From: an uncultured Roseovarius sp.
Lineage (GTDB): Bacteria; Pseudomonadota; Alphaproteobacteria; Rhodobacterales; Rhodobacteraceae
DNA: 32,635 nucleotides
Direction of reading: 5' to 3'
Assembly: GCF_913057115.1 (NCBI RefSeq)
Contig: NZ_CAJXNN010000038.1
Location: 1 to 32,635, forward strand
How positions within the stretch are numbered: the first letter of the stretch is position 1; each line of letters begins with the position of its first letter. The translations under genes were made by a program, and so were the position numbers. The notes below the pieces were generated by a model. The model had not been told where the DNA came from and ran no database searches. It saw only the letters and a program-made list of their open reading frames with translations. This document shows positions 25,336 through 32,635 of this stretch, piece after piece.

Positions 25336-26922
25336 ATGGCTACGAACCGAGGAACAAATTTCATCGACATTGGTGACTGGTGGGGCGATGATGATCACGA
25401 TCATGATCATGATCACGACCATGAAGGGTCGAACCAAGAACAAACCCAGAGCCAGACCCAATCCAGCCAAAGTGATAACACCAATATCAATGGCAACGGG
25501 AATCTCAACGGCAATGCCAATGGCAATCTCAACTTGAACGGCAACAAGTCGTACAACGGCAACGAAAATACCAATACCAACAACAACACAGCCGACAACA
25601 ACGCGCAAAATACTGCGCGGAACACAGCAGACAACGACGCGACCAACAATGCGCGGAACACTGCAAACAATGATGCGACCAACAATGCCACGAACAACGC
25701 AACCAATACGACCGATGTCGATACAACCGTTGACACGGACGTACACGTTGATGTCGGCATTGATCTTGACGAGCTGATGCCGACCTCCGACGACGACTTT
25801 GGTGATTTCGACCTTTCCGGCAGCACAGTGGGCGACGTGCTCATGGCCGACGATGGATCGACGGCGATGTATGCCCCAAGCTCCAGCGACGTCTCATTCG
25901 GCAAAGTGCTGAATGACGCGCTGAAAGGCGAAGGCAATGACGTCGGCATGGCCATCGGTCAGTCGGGCGCCATGAACGATCAGGACGTTATCCACAACGC
26001 CACGGTCTCCAACGAAGCCAACTGGCAACAAAACGGCAACGCCAACGGCGGAACCGCAACTGCCGATGAAGGCATCGACGCCGAGCCCGATGGCGGCGCT
26101 GGCGGTGGCCATGCAGCCTCGGTTGGTGGCTTCGGCGGCTCTGCACTTGCAGGAACCGGCGGAACCAACACGACCAGTGGCAAAGGCGGCGACAATGGCA
26201 ATACCGATGCTGACGGCGGTGCTGGCGGTGGCGGAACCGGCGTGGGCCTCGGCTCGATCGGTGTCGGTGTCGGCGTAGGCGGTGACTCCGGCGCAGCTGG
26301 TGCCGGCGGCAACGGCGGCAACGCAGGCTCCGGTGCGCTCGGCGCGAACGACGCCGAGGGCGGCGATGCAGGTGCCATCGGTGCCGGACTGGGCGTTGGT
26401 ATTCCCGTGGGTCTCGGCTTGGGCGCAGCAGCGGCTGGTGCCGGTGATGGCGGCGACGGCGGCAATGCCGCGTCCGGCGCAATCGGCCATAACGATGGCG
26501 ACGGCGGCAACAGCGGTAGCGCTGATGGCTATGGCGCAGGGCTCAGCCACGGTATGGGCGCTGGTCTCGGTGCCGGTGGTGACGGCGGTCATGCCGGTGC
26601 AATCGGCGGCGCAGGCGGTCACGCAGTGGGCGGCTATGCCCTTGGCGGCTGGACCGACGCAGAAGCCGGCAACGGTGGCCACGCTGGTAACGCCATCAAT
26701 GGCGACGGTGGCAACGGCCATGCCGGTGTCTGGGGCTCGCACAACGGCGACGACGGCTATGTGAACGGCCTGTCGGAAGCCCAAGCCTCGGCAGTTGTCG
26801 ACACTTCGGCCTTCAACCAGAGCATCGTGCAAGGTGCAAACGTTCTGGGCAACACGGTCGACATGACCGTTGTTGGCGGCGGCATGAACTCGACCGTGGT
26901 CGGCGACGACGACCTGGCCTAA
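25336..26922 (+). CDS. Secreted-type low-complexity protein with His/Asp, Asn-rich and Gly-rich blocks
   Basis: This 528-residue acidic protein starts at an ATG with AAGGGAG about 8 bases before it. There is no Sec signal peptide. In order it has an alternating Asp-His tract (18-29, four DH repeats after DDDH), a Gln/Ser-rich linker, an Asn-rich block (about 47-125, many N-x-N-x and NTA/NNA steps), an acidic Val/Asp segment (127-165), a more ordinary region (165-240), a Gly-rich block (about 250-475) with GGDGG, GGNGG and hydrophobic glycine-zipper-like stretches, and a C-terminal segment FNQSIVQGANVLGNTVDMTV. I recognise no family. Adjacent ABC/HlyD genes suggest type I export using the C-terminus. 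Composition suggests a fibre or matrix material; the His/Asp tract could bind metal. No RTX GGxGxDxUx nonapeptides were recognised. Confidence 0.88.
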   Translation: MATNRGTNFIDIGDWWGDDDHDHDHDHDHEGSNQEQTQSQTQSSQSDNTNINGNGNLNGNANGNLNLNGNKSYNGNENTNTNNNTADNNAQNTARNTADNDATNNARNTANNDATNNATNNATNTTDVDTTVDTDVHVDVGIDLDELMPTSDDDFGDFDLSGSTVGDVLMADDGSTAMYAPSSSDVSFGKVLNDALKGEGNDVGMAIGQSGAMNDQDVIHNATVSNEANWQQNGNANGGTATADEGIDAEPDGGAGGGHAASVGGFGGSALAGTGGTNTTSGKGGDNGNTDADGGAGGGGTGVGLGSIGVGVGVGGDSGAAGAGGNGGNAGSGALGANDAEGGDAGAIGAGLGVGIPVGLGLGAAAAGAGDGGDGGNAASGAIGHNDGDGGNSGSADGYGAGLSHGMGAGLGAGGDGGHAGAIGGAGGHAVGGYALGGWTDAEAGNGGHAGNAINGDGGNGHAGVWGSHNGDDGYVNGLSEAQASAVVDTSAFNQSIVQGANVLGNTVDMTVVGGGMNSTVVGDDDLA

Positions 26923-26932
26923 TCGGCTCTTT

Positions 26933-26958
26933 CCCCGCGCGGCGATTGTCGCGCGGGG
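26933..26958 (+). terminator. GC-rich intergenic hairpin, possible partial terminator
   Basis: CCCCGCGC (26933-26940) pairs with GCGCGGGG (26951-26958) around a 10-base loop, 10 bases after the stop of the low-complexity gene. It is followed by CTCTCATTT rather than a strong T run. It may stop or slow transcription, or protect the upstream message, so that the abundant structural protein is made in excess over the exporter. Confidence 0.5.
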
Positions 26959-27027
26959 CTCTCATTTCAGTATCCCTTCCGGGCTTTACCCGGTCACCGA
27001 TCACCAAGCACCTTCAGGGGCAAGATC

Positions 27028-28968
27028 ATGGGTCAGGACCTCACAACCGAAACGATTTATCACTTTATAGGTTTCTTCAACCAAGCCGTGGAAGAAAGCC
27101 GCATGCGCCAGGAATACGACGCATTCAAGGCCAAGTCGCGCTTGGATGAGGACCCCAACAATACTTTGAACGTTACGGTGAAGGTCAACTCGCCATATAA
27201 TCTCGGCGATTTCGACCCCGGCGTGAGTGCCCGCATTCCAAATTATTCCGACGTCAAAGTCTCGCTTGGCCCTCCACCCGACCCACTGCCCCTCAATCTC
27301 GCGGGAAGCGGACGCTTCGTGGCCAACGATCTGGAGGATCCCTTCGTTGTCTTCCCGATGCAGCCTGCGGCGTACACCGGGCTCAACATTACCCCCGTGC
27401 TTCCGCCGCCCTCCTCGGTGGCGCTCGCGATCATCCAGAAAACCGCGCTGCAGGACTCCGACCTGCTCATTACATCAACCCCCGAAAGCGGATTCATCCC
27501 GCTAAGCCAATATCAGCAAACACTGGACCTCTTGACCTATTGGTCCGAATCCCTATCGGCGGATTGGCCCGCGACCCTTCCGGAAACCGGGGCTGATATC
27601 GCCCCCCTGGGCGTGGCACTCTACGAAAGTGCCGAGGATTTCACGCCACCATCCATGGAGGCCGCCGAGATTCATTTTCTGACCGGCAACGATGTCAATG
27701 GCATCCACGTCAACGGCCAACTCGTCGACGAAATGCCCGACCTTGACGCGGCCATGCCTGATTTCCTCAGCCGCGAAGAAGTTGACGACCCGGAAATCCC
27801 GCATGAGGTCATTGCCGGTGGCAACACGGCGGTCAACGTCGTGTCTCTCTACACGAACTGGATCGACGCGAAAGTTATCGCCGTCTCCGGTGACAGTTAC
27901 TCATTAAGCGCGATTACCCAAGTCAATGTCCTGTCCAATCTCGACACTGAGAACGGTACCCCTGTCGGACAGGCACCTGTCGATACCGTTCACAACGTCG
28001 CAGCCCTGTTAAGCAGTGCCGCCCCCGAAGCCACGTCCCATCAAGACACGGCAGAAGGTGAAGAGGCGGAACCCGAATTCCCCGGCATGTCCATCATGGC
28101 CCGGCTGACTGACGACCTGGTGAATTTCAACTGGGTCGAGCAATACAACTATCTTGTCGACAACGATATGCTCAGCATCCAGTTCTCCGGCAACGAGAGC
28201 TTCCTGCAAACGGGTGGCAACACCACGTCCAACTACACCGTTCTTCAGGAACTCGGCTTCCATTACGATTTGATGGTTGTCGGCGGAAACATGATCAATA
28301 TCTCCATCATCGATCAGGTCAACGTGCTGCTCGATAACGATAGCGTCAGCTACGGCAATGGCTGGAACGCTTCGGGCGACAACAACGTCCTGTGGAACGA
28401 AGCGGTGATCGAAACGATCGGTCACGACGCCTACGAAGACATGAGCCTTGATTATGAAGCCCTCGGCGAAAGCCTGGCGTCGGGCTCCGATGGCATTGGC
28501 AGCTCGATCCTTCAGGACTCGGCCTTCGAAGGCCTCGATATGCTCAAGGTCCTCTATATCGACGGCGACTTGATCAATTTTCAATACATCAGCCAGACCA
28601 ACATCGTCGGCGATGCCGACCAAATGCAGCTTCACGCATCGCAGATGGCGTCGCAGGACGGGGCCGAAACCTCGCTCGTGGTCGGTCAAAACGCGTTGCT
28701 CAACCTTGCGACCATTTACGAAGCCGGCCTCAATTCGGAAATCCAGCTTGGCGGGGATCAATACTCCGATGCCCTGATGTATCAGGCCGGGCTGATCGTC
28801 ACCGACGAAAGCCAATTGGCATCGGAAAACGGCAACGGGCTTGTCAATGAAGCGGTGGCCTTCCTGACCGACGATACAAACGAGACCGCCTCGCAGAACG
28901 ATCACACCACGCCGCAGTCCGCCTGCGATGACATGTATGCAGACCCGATGGGTGGCGTGCTTGTCTGA
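27028..28968 (+). CDS. Type I secretion-associated repeat protein
   Basis: This 646-residue acidic protein starts at an ATG with AGGGG 8 bases upstream and has no signal peptide. The N-terminal 45 residues are helical and charged; 50-150 contains a Pro-rich stretch. From about 263 onward there are diverged copies of a unit of roughly 45 residues: GGNT..N....L...G....L.VVGG......I.QVNVL.D.D. The clearest are at about 263-309, 395-440 and 551-592, with partial copies at 361-390 and 505-530 (IDGDLINFQYISQTNIVG). The N/Q ladder pattern resembles a beta-solenoid. Such proteins beside type I exporters in roseobacters are simply called 'type I secretion protein'. I infer either a second exported component or a partner that binds the 528-residue protein. 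Catalytic motifs were not seen. Confidence 0.85.
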   Translation: MGQDLTTETIYHFIGFFNQAVEESRMRQEYDAFKAKSRLDEDPNNTLNVTVKVNSPYNLGDFDPGVSARIPNYSDVKVSLGPPPDPLPLNLAGSGRFVANDLEDPFVVFPMQPAAYTGLNITPVLPPPSSVALAIIQKTALQDSDLLITSTPESGFIPLSQYQQTLDLLTYWSESLSADWPATLPETGADIAPLGVALYESAEDFTPPSMEAAEIHFLTGNDVNGIHVNGQLVDEMPDLDAAMPDFLSREEVDDPEIPHEVIAGGNTAVNVVSLYTNWIDAKVIAVSGDSYSLSAITQVNVLSNLDTENGTPVGQAPVDTVHNVAALLSSAAPEATSHQDTAEGEEAEPEFPGMSIMARLTDDLVNFNWVEQYNYLVDNDMLSIQFSGNESFLQTGGNTTSNYTVLQELGFHYDLMVVGGNMINISIIDQVNVLLDNDSVSYGNGWNASGDNNVLWNEAVIETIGHDAYEDMSLDYEALGESLASGSDGIGSSILQDSAFEGLDMLKVLYIDGDLINFQYISQTNIVGDADQMQLHASQMASQDGAETSLVVGQNALLNLATIYEAGLNSEIQLGGDQYSDALMYQAGLIVTDESQLASENGNGLVNEAVAFLTDDTNETASQNDHTTPQSACDDMYADPMGGVLV

Positions 28969-29010
28969 TCTTCTAATGCAGTGAAACGAATTCAGAGAGA
29001 AGCCCAAGAC

Positions 29011-31140
29011 ATGAATTTCAAAGCCACGGATTTCCAACCAGATCCCACCGCGGAGGTTCATGGTACAGAAGGCTCCGAAACGCCACTGGAATTGCGCAAA
29101 GATCAACGCATTGATGAGCCTGAAGATGGCTCTGCCGAATCCAAGGCCAGCGACCCTGCTCCCAAGACTTCAGCACCTGAACCTTCGGCCCCAGAAACCG
29201 AGGCACGCGGCCCCGAGACGGATGTCCCAGACCCGGACCCGGAAACCGCCGATCCTGAAACCGAAGCGCGCAGCACAGAAACCGCACGTCAGGATGGAAC
29301 CACCATTGAGGGGACTGTCGCAACTCACACCAAGTCTGGCAGCAAACCGCCTCAAAAGAAGTCGGGCGAAGGCCAAGGCGGCGGCGGAGGTGGCAACGGC
29401 GGCAAGGGATTTCACCGGCGTATGGGGCCGGTCGACTTTTCCGGCAATCTCAAAAAGGGTCTTGCGGCTGTAAGGCGCAACATGATGATCGTCATGTTGT
29501 TCACCTGCATGACCAATCTGCTGATCCTCGCGATCCCGATTTACCTCTTCCAGATTTCCGATCGCGTCCTTACCAGCCGCTCGATCGACACTCTTGTCAT
29601 GCTGACCGCCGTGATCGTCGGCGCCGTCGTCTTGCAGGCCGTGTTCGACGCCCTTCGCCGTTTCGTGCTTATGCGGACAGCGGTAGAACTGGCTGCCAAA
29701 CTGGGTTCATCCATCCTGTCCGCGGCGGCCAGAGCGGCGCTGACAAGTAACGGTCGCGAGTATCAAACACTGGGTGATCTTCAGCAGCTACGCGGCTTCC
29801 TTGTTTCCGGGACGCTCTTGTCATTTCTGGATGTGCCATTCGCGCCCCTCTTCATTCTCGCGATCTTCCTTGTACACCCGCAACTCGGCATGATCGTCGT
29901 CGTGACGGCGCTCGTTCTGCTGGTCATCGCATTGATCAACCAAAAGGTCACTGCAAAGCACTTTGCAACGGCCAACCAGCATCAAAGCATGGCCAACATG
30001 CACCTCGATTCGATGTCCCGGAACAGCCAGATCATCAATGCTCTGGCGATGATACCCGAAGCGGTTTCGATATGGGGCCGCGATACCGCCGCCTCGCTGA
30101 AAGCCCAGGTTCGTGCTCAGGACCGCAACATCACATCAGCCGCGTTCTCGCGCGGTGTGCGCCTCTTGACCCAAGTGGGCATGTTGGGTTGGGGGGCATA
30201 TCTGGCCATCGACGGGCAGATCACCGGCGGGATGGTTATCGCCGCCTCGATCATCGCAGGCCGCGCCCTCGCGCCGATCGAAGGCGCGATCGAAGGCTGG
30301 AACCAGTTCCTTCTCTCGCGCGCCTCATATGGCCGTATTTCCAATTTGCTGACGGAATCACCCCTCAATACGGACCGTCTACGCCTGCCACGGCCCGAAG
30401 GCCGGCTCGATGTCGAACGCCTTCTCTATGTCCCGCAAGGCACCAAGAGCGTCGTGCTGAACGGCATTTCCTTCAGCCTTGCGCCCGGCACGTCACTCGG
30501 CGTCATCGGCAATTCGGGCGCCGGCAAGACCACCCTTGGCAAAATGCTCGTTGGGGCCATCCTGCCTACCTCGGGCTGTGTCCGGCTCGACCTCATGGAC
30601 CTGCGCAACTGGGACCAAAGGCAGTTCGGCGAGAATATCGGCTACCTGCCACAAGACGTCCAACTCTTTCCCGGGACGATCAAGGACAACATCGCACGTA
30701 TGCGCGCCGATGCCACGGACGCCGAAATCTATGAGGCTGCCCATCTGGCCGATGTCCACGACATGATTGCCAACCTGCCCCACGGTTACGAAACCTTCGT
30801 GGCCGCGGATGGCGCGCCGCTTTCAGGGGGGCAGAAACAACGCATCGCTCTGGCGCGCGCCTTTTTCGGAAATCCCAGGCTTCTGGTGCTGGACGAACCC
30901 AACTCCAATCTGGACGTCGCGGGCGATCAGGCCCTTGCCCGCGCGCTCCACCATGCCAAGGAACAAGGCATCACGGCCGTGGTCATTACCCAAAAGCCTT
31001 CGATCTTGGGCCATGTCGACAAGATCGCCCTGCTGGCAGGTGGCAGTCTCGCAATGATTGGCCCACGTGAAGAGGTACTCAAATCCATCCGCGGCGGCAA
31101 CACCGGCAACCCCGGCACGATCGCCGACAACAGCGGTTGA
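29011..31140 (+). CDS. Type I secretion ABC exporter (permease-ATPase fusion, PrtD-like)
   Basis: This 709-residue inner-membrane exporter starts at the ATG at 29011 (GAGAGAAG about 8 bases before); a GTG 30 bases upstream lacks a ribosome site. An unusual 140-residue N-terminal extension is disordered, rich in Glu/Asp/Pro/Thr and ends in a Gly-rich stretch (122-132). The ABC transmembrane domain spans about 155-440 with about six helices. The ATPase has Walker A GNSGAGKT (500-507), signature LSGGQ (604-608) and Walker B LLVLDEP (624-630). The H-loop position reads VVITQKPS, with Gln661 where most exporters have His. There is no C39 peptidase motif, so cargo is probably exported without leader cleavage. 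It is 24 bases before the HlyD adaptor gene. Confidence 0.95.
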   Translation: MNFKATDFQPDPTAEVHGTEGSETPLELRKDQRIDEPEDGSAESKASDPAPKTSAPEPSAPETEARGPETDVPDPDPETADPETEARSTETARQDGTTIEGTVATHTKSGSKPPQKKSGEGQGGGGGGNGGKGFHRRMGPVDFSGNLKKGLAAVRRNMMIVMLFTCMTNLLILAIPIYLFQISDRVLTSRSIDTLVMLTAVIVGAVVLQAVFDALRRFVLMRTAVELAAKLGSSILSAAARAALTSNGREYQTLGDLQQLRGFLVSGTLLSFLDVPFAPLFILAIFLVHPQLGMIVVVTALVLLVIALINQKVTAKHFATANQHQSMANMHLDSMSRNSQIINALAMIPEAVSIWGRDTAASLKAQVRAQDRNITSAAFSRGVRLLTQVGMLGWGAYLAIDGQITGGMVIAASIIAGRALAPIEGAIEGWNQFLLSRASYGRISNLLTESPLNTDRLRLPRPEGRLDVERLLYVPQGTKSVVLNGISFSLAPGTSLGVIGNSGAGKTTLGKMLVGAILPTSGCVRLDLMDLRNWDQRQFGENIGYLPQDVQLFPGTIKDNIARMRADATDAEIYEAAHLADVHDMIANLPHGYETFVAADGAPLSGGQKQRIALARAFFGNPRLLVLDEPNSNLDVAGDQALARALHHAKEQGITAVVITQKPSILGHVDKIALLAGGSLAMIGPREEVLKSIRGGNTGNPGTIADNSG

Positions 31141-31164
31141 CCAGACCAAATCAGAGGACAAGCG

Positions 31165-32502
31165 ATGCAACAGATCGAACACCGCGCAGCCCCCGAATGG
31201 TTTGACGAAGTCCCCCGCTCCATTACGCGGCAAACGATTTGGGGACTACTGATCATGATATTCGCAATCGGCGGTTTCGGCGCGTGGTCGTTCCGGGCCC
31301 CCCTCGCCGCCGCCGTCATTACCCAAGGCAGCTTCGTGGCCACAGGTAACAATCAGATCGTGCAGCACCTAGAAGGCGGCATGATCCGTGAAATCCTCGT
31401 GAGCGAAGGGGATTTCGTGAAAGCCGGAGAACCGATAATGCATCTTGATGAAACCGCTGCCCAGGCCAAGATGCGTGAATTGTTCCTGCGGCGGGCGCGT
31501 CTTGAAATTCTCACCGCTCGGCTGCTGGCCGAATACCGGGGTGCCGAGGACTTCGAGGTGCCGGAGTTCCTCGAAGCCTCCAAGAGCGATCCGGAAATCC
31601 AAACAATAATCCGCAACCAACGGCTCAATTTCGAGGCCGCCCGTACAAGTCTGCTCAAGGACGTTGGCGTCTTGGAACGCAACATCGACGCCCTTGAAAG
31701 CCGTCACGAAGGCTATAATGCGCAGCTGTCCTCTCTGGTGACCCAAATCGCCCTTCTCGACGAAGATATCGAAGCCCAAGCCACGCTCTATGAAAAGGGC
31801 CTCAGCCCGAAAAGCCGCATCAACTCCCTGCGCCGCGCCAAGGCAGACGGTACCGGGCAAATTGGCCGCCTCAAAGCACAATTGACCGAAACCGAGGCCA
31901 TGCGCGCCAAGTACCAAGGCGAGATCGAACAAGCGGTGATCGCACACCAACAGGCCGCTCTGGACGAACTGCAATCCGCGGAAGCCGAGCTGGACTCTGT
32001 TCGCGAAAACTATCGCAAGGCCGCCGATGTCTACCGCCGGTCTTCCATCAATGCCCCGGTCTCGGGCACGGTTGTGAGCATGAACTACAACACACCGGGC
32101 GGCGTGATCGAGAGCGGAAAAGCCATCGCCGAGATACTGCCCACCGATGTGCCTTTGATTATCGAAACGCAAGTCCCTCGTGTCGATATCGACAGCGTGA
32201 AACTCGGCCAAACAGCCACAGTGCGGCTGACCGCGCTCAACCAACGCACCACACCGGTGTTGGAAGGCACCGTATTCTACATTTCGGCCGACGCCCTGCC
32301 CGATGACTCCGAAATCATCCCTCAGGAGGTTTACCTCGCCCGTGTGGAACTTCCCGCAAGCGAGTTGTCACGCGTTCCGGGGTTCACGCCCACCCCCGGC
32401 ATGCCTGCGGAGGTCATGATTCAAACCGCGGAACGGACATTCTTCCAGTACATCACCAAGCCCATCGTCGACTCGATGCAAAGGGCCTTCCGAGAGCAAT
32501 AA
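31165..32502 (+). CDS. HlyD-family type I secretion periplasmic adaptor
   Basis: This 445-residue membrane fusion protein starts at an ATG with AGAGGA 6 bases upstream. It has a short cytoplasmic N-terminus, one membrane helix at about 25-43, and a lipoyl-like half-motif with the family's VQHLEGGMIREILVSEGDFV (66-85). A long coiled-coil hairpin (about 100-290, rich in Glu/Leu/Arg heptads) carries ATLYEKGLSPKSRI at its tip. The second lipoyl half is SSINAPVSGTVVSM, and a beta-barrel C-terminal region follows (PGMPAEVMIQTAERTFFQYI). It links the ABC exporter to a TolC-type outer-membrane channel, which is not encoded in the window. It is the last gene of the cluster before tRNA-Ser. Confidence 0.95.
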   Translation: MQQIEHRAAPEWFDEVPRSITRQTIWGLLIMIFAIGGFGAWSFRAPLAAAVITQGSFVATGNNQIVQHLEGGMIREILVSEGDFVKAGEPIMHLDETAAQAKMRELFLRRARLEILTARLLAEYRGAEDFEVPEFLEASKSDPEIQTIIRNQRLNFEAARTSLLKDVGVLERNIDALESRHEGYNAQLSSLVTQIALLDEDIEAQATLYEKGLSPKSRINSLRRAKADGTGQIGRLKAQLTETEAMRAKYQGEIEQAVIAHQQAALDELQSAEAELDSVRENYRKAADVYRRSSINAPVSGTVVSMNYNTPGGVIESGKAIAEILPTDVPLIIETQVPRVDIDSVKLGQTATVRLTALNQRTTPVLEGTVFYISADALPDDSEIIPQEVYLARVELPASELSRVPGFTPTPGMPAEVMIQTAERTFFQYITKPIVDSMQRAFREQ

Positions 32503-32542
32503 GCGGCCCAAAGCGACCAAGGACCTGCTGACAGGGGGATGA

Positions 32543-32632
32543 TGGCGGAGAGACAGGGATTCGAACCCTGGAGACGGTTTCCCGCCTACACACTTTCCAG
32601 GCGTGCGCCTTCGACCACTCGGCCACCTCTCC
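32543..32632 (-). tRNA. tRNA-Ser (anticodon GGA)
   Basis: The reverse strand folds into a class II tRNA with a long variable arm. Acceptor GGAGAGG (32626-32632 on the complement) pairs with TCTCTCC, followed by discriminator G and an encoded CCA (32543-32545). The anticodon loop CTGGAAA has anticodon GGA (complement of 32596-32598). The T arm contains GGTTCGAATCC. It decodes UCC and UCU serine codons. It lies 40 bases past the HlyD gene stop on the opposite strand. Confidence 0.97.
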
Positions 32633-32635
32633 GTG

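Noticed and set aside
25059..25370. 103-codon open frame on the minus strand in the divergent region
   Set aside because: It overlaps the start of the low-complexity gene and its leader, has no ribosome-binding site, and composition does not look coding.
25384..25430. GATCAT repeats in DNA as a regulatory repeat or replication site
   Set aside because: They are explained by codons for the alternating Asp-His tract of the 25336-26922 protein.

Overview
The window looks like the chromosome of a marine alphaproteobacterium of the Rhodobacterales (Roseobacter group). The evidence is GC-rich coding sequence, an rlmE-ppx/gppA overlap pair, a folate/corrinoid one-carbon trio that includes a small 'virulence factor' family protein, a tamA-tamB pair, and a type I secretion locus. 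This placement comes from recognising families by eye; no database search was run. No insertion sequence, phage gene, CRISPR array or rRNA was seen.

Layout: (1) 24-100 is tRNA-Arg(ACG). (2) 192-1859 (-) encodes a secreted protein that appears to join an aerolysin-like pore-forming module, two DM9 repeats and a C-terminal peptidoglycan-binding domain. (3) 2140-2328 is a possible small gene, followed by rlmE and a Ppx/GppA phosphatase on the minus strand with overlapping stop and start. (4) 4405-6737 (+) is a three-gene one-carbon unit: small 'virulence factor' family protein, methylenetetrahydrofolate reductase-like protein, methyltetrahydrofolate:corrinoid methyltransferase. It ends in a strong terminator. 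(5) 6972-7463 is a fasciclin-domain lipoprotein with a candidate RpoE-type (singlet-oxygen) promoter. (6) 7759-9816 (-) is one envelope repeat gene split by an in-frame TAG. (7) 9877-13780 is a sensory module: a LuxR-type response regulator diverging from a periplasmic sulfite-oxidase-fold protein and a hybrid histidine kinase. (8) 13873-18053 is an RND efflux adaptor and pump. (9) 18159-23692 is tamA-tamB, for outer-membrane assembly.

(10) 23699-32502 is the most unusual part. A CsgD-like LuxR regulator and a small helical protein read leftward. Across a non-coding region of about 445 bp with two matching inverted repeats, a four-gene cluster reads rightward. It comprises a secreted-looking His/Asp-, Asn- and Gly-rich low-complexity protein, a 646-residue repeat protein, a type I ABC exporter with a long acidic N-terminal extension and a Gln in place of the usual H-loop His, and an HlyD-type adaptor. 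My reading is a dedicated export system for a fibrous or matrix protein without recognisable RTX repeats. The outer-membrane channel would have to come from elsewhere. (11) 32543-32632 (-) is tRNA-Ser(GGA).
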